Part shown: positions 59,413 through 64,000 of the stretch, piece after piece | How the letters are laid out: each line of letters opens with the position of its first letter | How positions within the stretch are numbered: position 1 is the stretch's first letter | NCBI RefSeq assembly: GCF_000813845.1 | Contig: NZ_JWTB01000019.1 | Location: forward strand, 124,001 to 188,000 | Reading direction: 5' to 3' | Source: Pseudarthrobacter phenanthrenivorans | GTDB lineage: Bacteria > Actinomycetota > Actinomycetes > Actinomycetales > Micrococcaceae | Length of the DNA: 64,000 nt | Position numbers and translations under genes: made by a program | Notes under the pieces: generated by a model | Databases searched by the model: none | Told to the model about the DNA's origin: nothing | Seen by the model: the letters and a program-made list of their open reading frames with translations, nothing else

Positions 59413-60750
59413 ATGACGCACACCATCCAGCCGAACAATCCCGAGGCCACCCCGGCACCGGGGACCACGGACATTCCGGCAGCGCCGGCAGCCAGCCCCG
59501 CGCCGCCGTCGTCCGCCCTGCCTCCTGCCCTCAAGCGCCGCATCCCCAAGTACTCGGACCTGGCACCCCTGATGCAGTTCAAGAAGCCGGAGTTCAGCAA
59601 GGAAGCGCGGTTGAAGCGGGCCAGCACCATCTGGGAACTGCGCGACATCGCCAAGCGCCGCACGCCCAAGGCGCCGTTCGACTACACGGACGGGGCCGCC
59701 GAGGAGGAGATCACACTCCGCCGCGCCCGCCAGGCCTTCCTGGACATCGAGTTCCGGCCCGGCATCCTGCGCAATGTCTCCAGCATCGACCTCAGCACTG
59801 ACATCCTCGGCAAGCCTTCCCGACTGCCGGTCGGGATCGCGCCCACGGGCTTCACCCGGATGATGCAGTCCGAGGGTGAATACGCGGGCTCGCGGGCGGC
59901 CGAAGCCGCCGGCATCCCCTACACCCTTTCCACGATGGGCACGGCGTCGATCGAGGACGTGGCGGCAGCCGCGCCGAACGGCCGCAACTGGTTCCAGCTG
60001 TACCTCTGGACGGACCGGGACCGCTCCCTTGAACTGATTGAACGCGCCGCGAAAGCCGGCAATGACACCCTCATGGTCACCGTGGACACTGCCGTGGCCG
60101 GCGCCCGCCTCCGTGACGTCCGCAACGGCATGACCATCCCTCCGGCACTGACGGTCAAGACTGTCCTGGACGCCTCCTACCGGCCCGCCTGGTGGTTCAA
60201 CTTCCTCACCCACGAACCGCTGACCTTCGCGTCGCTGTCCCGCTACACCGGCACCGTCGCGGACCTCATCAACTCCATGTTCGACCCCACCCTCACCTTC
60301 GAGGACCTCGACTGGCTCCGCGAAACCTGGAAGGGCAAGCTGGTGGTCAAGGGTATCCAGACCGTTGAGGACGCCCGCCGCGTGGTGGACCACGGCGCTG
60401 ACGGCGTTGTCCTGTCCAACCACGGCGGCCGCCAGCTCGACCGTGCGCCCATTCCGTTCCACCTGCTCCCGGAGGTCAAGCAGGCCTTCGCGGGGGACAA
60501 CAGCGAAGCCGCCATCATCCTGGACACCGGCATCATGAGTGGCGCGGACATCGTGGCGGCCCTGGCGCTCGGCGCCGATTTCACCCTGATCGGGCGCGCC
60601 TACCTGTACGGCCTGATGGCGGGTGGCCGCGCCGGCGTGGACCGCGCCCTTCAGATCCTGGAGAAGGACATGGCACGCACCATGGCCCTGCTGGGCGTCA
60701 GCCGGATTTCCGAGCTGACCCCGGAGCACGTGCGGCTGCTGGGGAAGTAG
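59413..60750 (+). CDS. lldD: FMN-dependent L-lactate dehydrogenase / alpha-hydroxy-acid oxidase
   Basis: 445 residues. After a Pro/Ala-rich N-terminal 45 residues the FMN TIM barrel follows: [41 protein letters not shown], catalytic His in [11 protein letters not shown] and phosphate loop [11 protein letters not shown] with [14 protein letters not shown]. It oxidises L-lactate or a related hydroxy acid. ATG at 59413 with GGAAGGA; the frame to 59362 includes the operator. Lactate is also the product of the rhamnose aldolase/dehydrogenase fusion in this window. Glycolate or mandelate activity cannot be excluded. Confidence 0.92.
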   Translation: MTHTIQPNNPEATPAPGTTDIPAAPAASPAPPSSALPPALKRRIPKYSDLAPLMQFKKPEFSKEARLKRASTIWELRDIAKRRTPKAPFDYTDGAAEEEITLRRARQAFLDIEFRPGILRNVSSIDLSTDILGKPSRLPVGIAPTGFTRMMQSEGEYAGSRAAEAAGIPYTLSTMGTASIEDVAAAAPNGRNWFQLYLWTDRDRSLELIERAAKAGNDTLMVTVDTAVAGARLRDVRNGMTIPPALTVKTVLDASYRPAWWFNFLTHEPLTFASLSRYTGTVADLINSMFDPTLTFEDLDWLRETWKGKLVVKGIQTVEDARRVVDHGADGVVLSNHGGRQLDRAPIPFHLLPEVKQAFAGDNSEAAIILDTGIMSGADIVAALALGADFTLIGRAYLYGLMAGGRAGVDRALQILEKDMARTMALLGVSRISELTPEHVRLLGK

Positions 60751-60753
60751 GCG

Positions 60754-61467
60754 CTACTTCCGGCGCCCGAACTTGGGCAGGGTGGGCAGGTTGGCCAGCA
60801 GGTCCGCGGCCTTCGTGGCGGCGCGGCCCACGGTGCGGCCAATCTGCTGCGGGACGCTGTCGTCACTGAGCGGGGCTGCGGTGCCGCCGGGAATCACGAC
60901 GGCGGGACTCAGCTCGGCGCCTTCCCGCACCAGGACGGGCGCCGGGACCTCCTCCCGTGCCGGCTGCTGCGGCTCCGCTGTCCGGGAGGCCGGGGGCAGG
61001 GCGGCGGCAGCAGCGGCCACGCCTTCCTTCAGGTGGGCGGGCGCCTGCTCCCCTGCGGCTTGGCCGGTCTCCTTCCGGCCCTGGGCGGCCGGGTCCAGGG
61101 CTTTCCCTGCGGGCACTTCCCCGCCCCGCGCTTCCTGGCTTTGGACCGACGTGTGTGGAACTGCCTGGAGCGTGCTGGTGGGCGACGCGGACGCCTTGGC
61201 GCCGGCGCCGACGTCGAACGTCTCGAGCCAGCTGGCGATCCCCTCCAGCGGCCCGCGGTTAAGCGCGTAGTACCGTTTCTGGCCCTGCGCGCGCATGCTG
61301 ACCAGCTGGGCTTCGCGAAGGACTTTCAGGTGCTTGGAAATGGTGGGCTGGCTCGCCGCCAGCTCCTCCACCAGTTCCCCCACGGCTTTATCCCCCGCGC
61401 GCAGGGCCACCAGGATGTCCCGCCGCGTGGATTCCGCTATGACGGCAAATACGTCGTCTGTCACCAT
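60754..61467 (-). CDS. ArsR-type regulator with long Ala/Pro-rich tail
   Basis: 237 residues. The first 90 form an ArsR winged helix (VIAESTRRDILVALRAGDKAVG; SQPTISKHLKVLREAQLV; RYYALNRGPLEGIASWLETF) without the metal-binding Cys motif. The rest is low-complexity, with a short basic end ATKAADLLANLPTLPKFGRRK. ATG at 61467 with GGGAGG is preferred over 61506. Convergent with lldD, three bases apart. Target unknown. Confidence 0.87.
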   Translation of the reverse strand: MVTDDVFAVIAESTRRDILVALRAGDKAVGELVEELAASQPTISKHLKVLREAQLVSMRAQGQKRYYALNRGPLEGIASWLETFDVGAGAKASASPTSTLQAVPHTSVQSQEARGGEVPAGKALDPAAQGRKETGQAAGEQAPAHLKEGVAAAAAALPPASRTAEPQQPAREEVPAPVLVREGAELSPAVVIPGGTAAPLSDDSVPQQIGRTVGRAATKAADLLANLPTLPKFGRRK

Positions 61468-61547
61468 GCCTCCCACCCTAGCGACATATACGCCGAAAGG
61501 CATCAACTATTTCGGGCTGCCGCACGCCGGCGGTGGCCGCATTTGTG

Positions 61548-62759
61548 CTAGTCGAACCAGGGGTCCAGCCCGTGCAGCGGAAACACTGCCTTGCGGGTGG
61601 CCATGACGGTGCGGTCCACGGCGTCGTTCGGGTCGAAGCCCACTTCCCAGGAACGCCACCACAGCTCCACGTCATCTCCCATGAGGGCGGGCGCCTCTGT
61701 GCCGAACTTCTCCATCACGTACTGCCGCCAGTCGCCCGGCACCGGGGTGCGCACCGGCACGGGCCGCCCCGCGGCGATCGCCACCAGGTGGCTCCACGCC
61801 CGCGGCACCACCTCCAGCACGTTGTAGCCCCCGCCGCCGGTGGCGATCCAGCGCCCGCCGCAGTAACGCTCCGCAAGATGCCCGACGGCGTTCGCTGCCT
61901 CGCGCTGTCCGTCCACACTGAGGTTGAGGTGCGTGAGGGGGTCGCTGCGGTGCGAATCGCAGCCATGCTGGCTCACGATCACCTCCGGCGCGAACGCGCC
62001 CACCAGTTGGGGCACCACGGCGTAGAAGGCCCGCAGCCAGCCGGCGTCCGCGGTGCCGGCCGGCAGGGCGACGTTGACGGCCGTTCCTTCAGCGGCAGGG
62101 CCGCCGATCTCATTCGCGAACCCGGTCCCCGGGAAAAGGGTCAGCCCCGTCTCGTGCAGCGAGAGCGTCAAAACGCGGGGATCGTCCCAGAAGATGTTCT
62201 GCGTCCCGTCGCCGTGGTGGGCGTCGACGTCGATGTAGGCCACTTTGCGTACCCCGCCGTCGAGCAGCTTCTGCACGGCAAGGGCGGCGTCGTTATAGAT
62301 GCAGAAGCCGCTGGCCCGGTCACGGGCCGCATGGTGCATTCCGCCGCCGAAGTTCACAGCATGAAGGGCTGACCCGTCAAGCACCCGTTCGGCGGCCAGC
62401 AGGGAGCCGCCGGCCAGCCGGGCGGACGCCTCATGCATGCCGGCAAACGCGGGGTCATCCTCCGTCCCCAGGCCCCGGGATTCGTCCGGCTGCGAAGGAT
62501 CGGCGCTGACCCGGCGCACTGCAGCCACGTAATCGGGAGCATGGACGGACTCCAGCTCCGCGTCGGATGCCACCTCCGGCGCCGCCACTTTGACGTGGTC
62601 CAAATCGAAAAGCCCCAGGCTGCGGGCCAGGCGGGCGGTCAGGTCCATCCGCTCCGGCGCCATGGGGTGGCCGGGACCAAAGTTGTACGCTGTCATGTCT
62701 GGACTCCACGCCACCATCGTCGGCGGCGCGGGCTGGCTGAGTCCGGGCAGGTATGTCAT
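61548..62759 (-). CDS. acuC: Acetoin utilisation protein AcuC-type deacetylase
   Basis: 403 residues, class I histone-deacetylase-like. HPMAPERMDLT, GGGMHHAARDRASGFCIYND with the catalytic His pair, DVDAHHGDGTQ with zinc Asp/His, QHGCDSHRSDPL with the second zinc Asp, and ATGGGGYN. AcuC removes acetyl groups from lysines, classically reactivating acetyl-CoA synthetase. ATG at 62759 chosen over TTG at 62762. Alone on its strand between an ArsR gene and trkH. Confidence 0.93.
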   Translation of the reverse strand: MTYLPGLSQPAPPTMVAWSPDMTAYNFGPGHPMAPERMDLTARLARSLGLFDLDHVKVAAPEVASDAELESVHAPDYVAAVRRVSADPSQPDESRGLGTEDDPAFAGMHEASARLAGGSLLAAERVLDGSALHAVNFGGGMHHAARDRASGFCIYNDAALAVQKLLDGGVRKVAYIDVDAHHGDGTQNIFWDDPRVLTLSLHETGLTLFPGTGFANEIGGPAAEGTAVNVALPAGTADAGWLRAFYAVVPQLVGAFAPEVIVSQHGCDSHRSDPLTHLNLSVDGQREAANAVGHLAERYCGGRWIATGGGGYNVLEVVPRAWSHLVAIAAGRPVPVRTPVPGDWRQYVMEKFGTEAPALMGDDVELWWRSWEVGFDPNDAVDRTVMATRKAVFPLHGLDPWFD

Positions 62760-62863
62760 CAATCACAGGCTACCCGAGCGCGCACCGCCGCCCGTCCGGC
62801 CATGACGCGGCCTTTAGTGGTTTACTACTGGGGGAAGCCGTTTCAACCGAGGAAAAGCCACAC

Positions 62864-64000
62864 ATGACGCAGAGCCAGTCGAGGCCCCGGACCCCGGCCA
62901 CCTGGCACCCCCCGGCGCAGGAGCGGGAGGGCCTTTGGATCTTGACGCGGCTGCGCGACTTCATCGACGACATCGCCAACACCACCCCGGCCCGGCTGGC
63001 CCTGACGGCCTTCGCCGCGGTCTGCACGGTCTTCACGTTCCTGCTGTCCCTGCCGGTCTCCTCTGCCGACGGAACACCCACACCGATCCACCAGGCGCTC
63101 TTCACCGCGGTCTCGGCAGTGTGCGTCACCGGCCTTACGGTGGTGTCGACGGCGGTCCACTGGTCCTTCTTCGGCCAGCTGGTGATCCTGGTGGGCATCT
63201 TCATCGGCGGCCTGGGAACGCTGACGCTCGCATCATTGCTGGCCCTGATGGTCAGCAAGCGGCTTGGTGTCCGCGGCAAGATCATCGCCGCGGAGTCCAT
63301 GAACAACGCCGGCCGCCTGGGCGAGGTGGGAACCCTGCTCCGGATCGTCATCAGCACGTCCGTGGTCATCGAAGGGGTCCTTGCGCTTGCGCTGGTACCG
63401 CGGTTCCTCGGACTGGGCGAGCCCTTCTGGCAGTCCGTCTGGCACGGCATCTTCTACGCCATTTCGTCCTTCAACAATGCCGGCTTCACCCCGCACTCGG
63501 ACGGCATCGTGCCCTACGAGACCGACCTCTGGATCCTCATCCCCCTCATGGTGGGTGTGTTCATGGGCAGCTTGGGATTCCCGGTGGTCATGGTGCTGCA
63601 GCAGAACGGGCTGAACTGGAAGAAATGGAACCTGCACACCAAGCTCACCATCCAGGTGTCCCTCATCCTGCTGGTTGCGGGAGCATTCCTGTGGGGCCTG
63701 ATGGAGTGGGACAACGTCCGGACCATCGGCACGATGAGCGTGGGTGACAAGATCACCCACGCGCTCTTCGCCTCCGTGATGACCCGTTCGGGTGGATTCA
63801 ACCTGGTGGACCAGAACCAGATGGATTCCACCACCATGCTGCTGACCGACGCCCTGATGTTCGCCGGCGGCGGCTCAGCCTCCACGGCCGGCGGCATCAA
63901 GGTCACAACCATCGCCGTGATGTTCCTTGCCATCATCGCCGAGGCCCGCGGCGACGCCGACGTCAAGGTCTACGGCAGGACCATTCCGCAGGGCAGCATG
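62864..64000 (+). CDS. TrkH/KtrB family potassium uptake protein (3' end outside window)
   Basis: At least 379 residues, open to the right edge. Membrane pore protein of the Trk/Ktr/HKT superfamily with four selectivity-filter segments: SAVCVTGLTVV, SSFNNAGF, MTRSGGFNLV and ASTAGGIKVTT. Each carries the expected filter glycine. ATG at 62864 after CGAGGAAA. Most of the fold (up to the fourth filter) is present, so only the C-terminal part is missing. A TrkA/KtrA partner is not in the window. KtrB or TrkH cannot be separated without comparison. Confidence 0.92.
   Translation, partial: MTQSQSRPRTPATWHPPAQEREGLWILTRLRDFIDDIANTTPARLALTAFAAVCTVFTFLLSLPVSSADGTPTPIHQALFTAVSAVCVTGLTVVSTAVHWSFFGQLVILVGIFIGGLGTLTLASLLALMVSKRLGVRGKIIAAESMNNAGRLGEVGTLLRIVISTSVVIEGVLALALVPRFLGLGEPFWQSVWHGIFYAISSFNNAGFTPHSDGIVPYETDLWILIPLMVGVFMGSLGFPVVMVLQQNGLNWKKWNLHTKLTIQVSLILLVAGAFLWGLMEWDNVRTIGTMSVGDKITHALFASVMTRSGGFNLVDQNQMDSTTMLLTDALMFAGGGSASTAGGIKVTTIAVMFLAIIAEARGDADVKVYGRTIPQGSM

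Overview
The window reads as the chromosome of a high-GC actinobacterium, most likely Micrococcaceae (Arthrobacter or Pseudarthrobacter type). The reasons are strong G/C third-position bias, frequent GTG starts, a system II cytochrome c maturation cluster, Rex, the bS22/HTH_17 gene pair and the family mix. Gene order is dense, with many stop/start overlaps of 1 to 4 bases. I found no tRNA, rRNA, insertion sequence, prophage or CRISPR array.

Layout. 1-3885: a 3'-truncated helical-repeat protein (probably the body of a LuxR-type regulator) coupled to a membrane-anchored Hsp70-like ATPase. 4070-9017: cytochrome c maturation operon (phosphatase, TlpA/ResA-like thioredoxin, ccdA, resB, ccsB). 9229-14840: housekeeping and stress genes (YceI, a YGQ-repeat membrane protein, rex, glutaredoxin, HAD hydrolase, bS22, an excisionase-type HTH protein, DAHP synthase with an aromatic leader peptide and attenuator-like hairpins).

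14977-58584 is a roughly 44-kb plant cell wall polysaccharide island, best read as rhamnogalacturonan/pectin use. It holds a rhamnose operon (rhaM, rhaI, aldolase/dehydrogenase fusion, rhaB, CE7 esterase) opposite a LacI repressor. It also holds three CUT1 sugar ABC systems without ATPases, two YesL-like membrane proteins, a GDSL rhamnogalacturonan acetylesterase-like protein, a DUF1961 protein, a GH78 alpha-L-rhamnosidase, a GH42 beta-galactosidase and an alpha/beta hydrolase. There are three Gfo/Idh/MocA oxidoreductases, one fused to a DUF6807 (PmoA-like) domain, and a degenerate M24 pita-bread protein. A compact oxidative hexuronate operon (uronate dehydrogenase, KdgD-type dehydratase, enolase-superfamily lactone cycloisomerase, ketoglutarate semialdehyde dehydrogenase) is followed by a second LacI regulator. 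Two classes of LacI-type palindromes lie in the intergenic regions and suggest two partly interleaved regulons.

58623-64000: a GntR/FCD regulator facing an lldD-type lactate dehydrogenase, an ArsR-type regulator with a long tail, an AcuC-type deacetylase and the 5' part of a TrkH-type potassium transporter that leaves the window.

Functions are assigned by reading motifs and gene context without database searches. Substrates of transporters and oxidoreductases are inferences.
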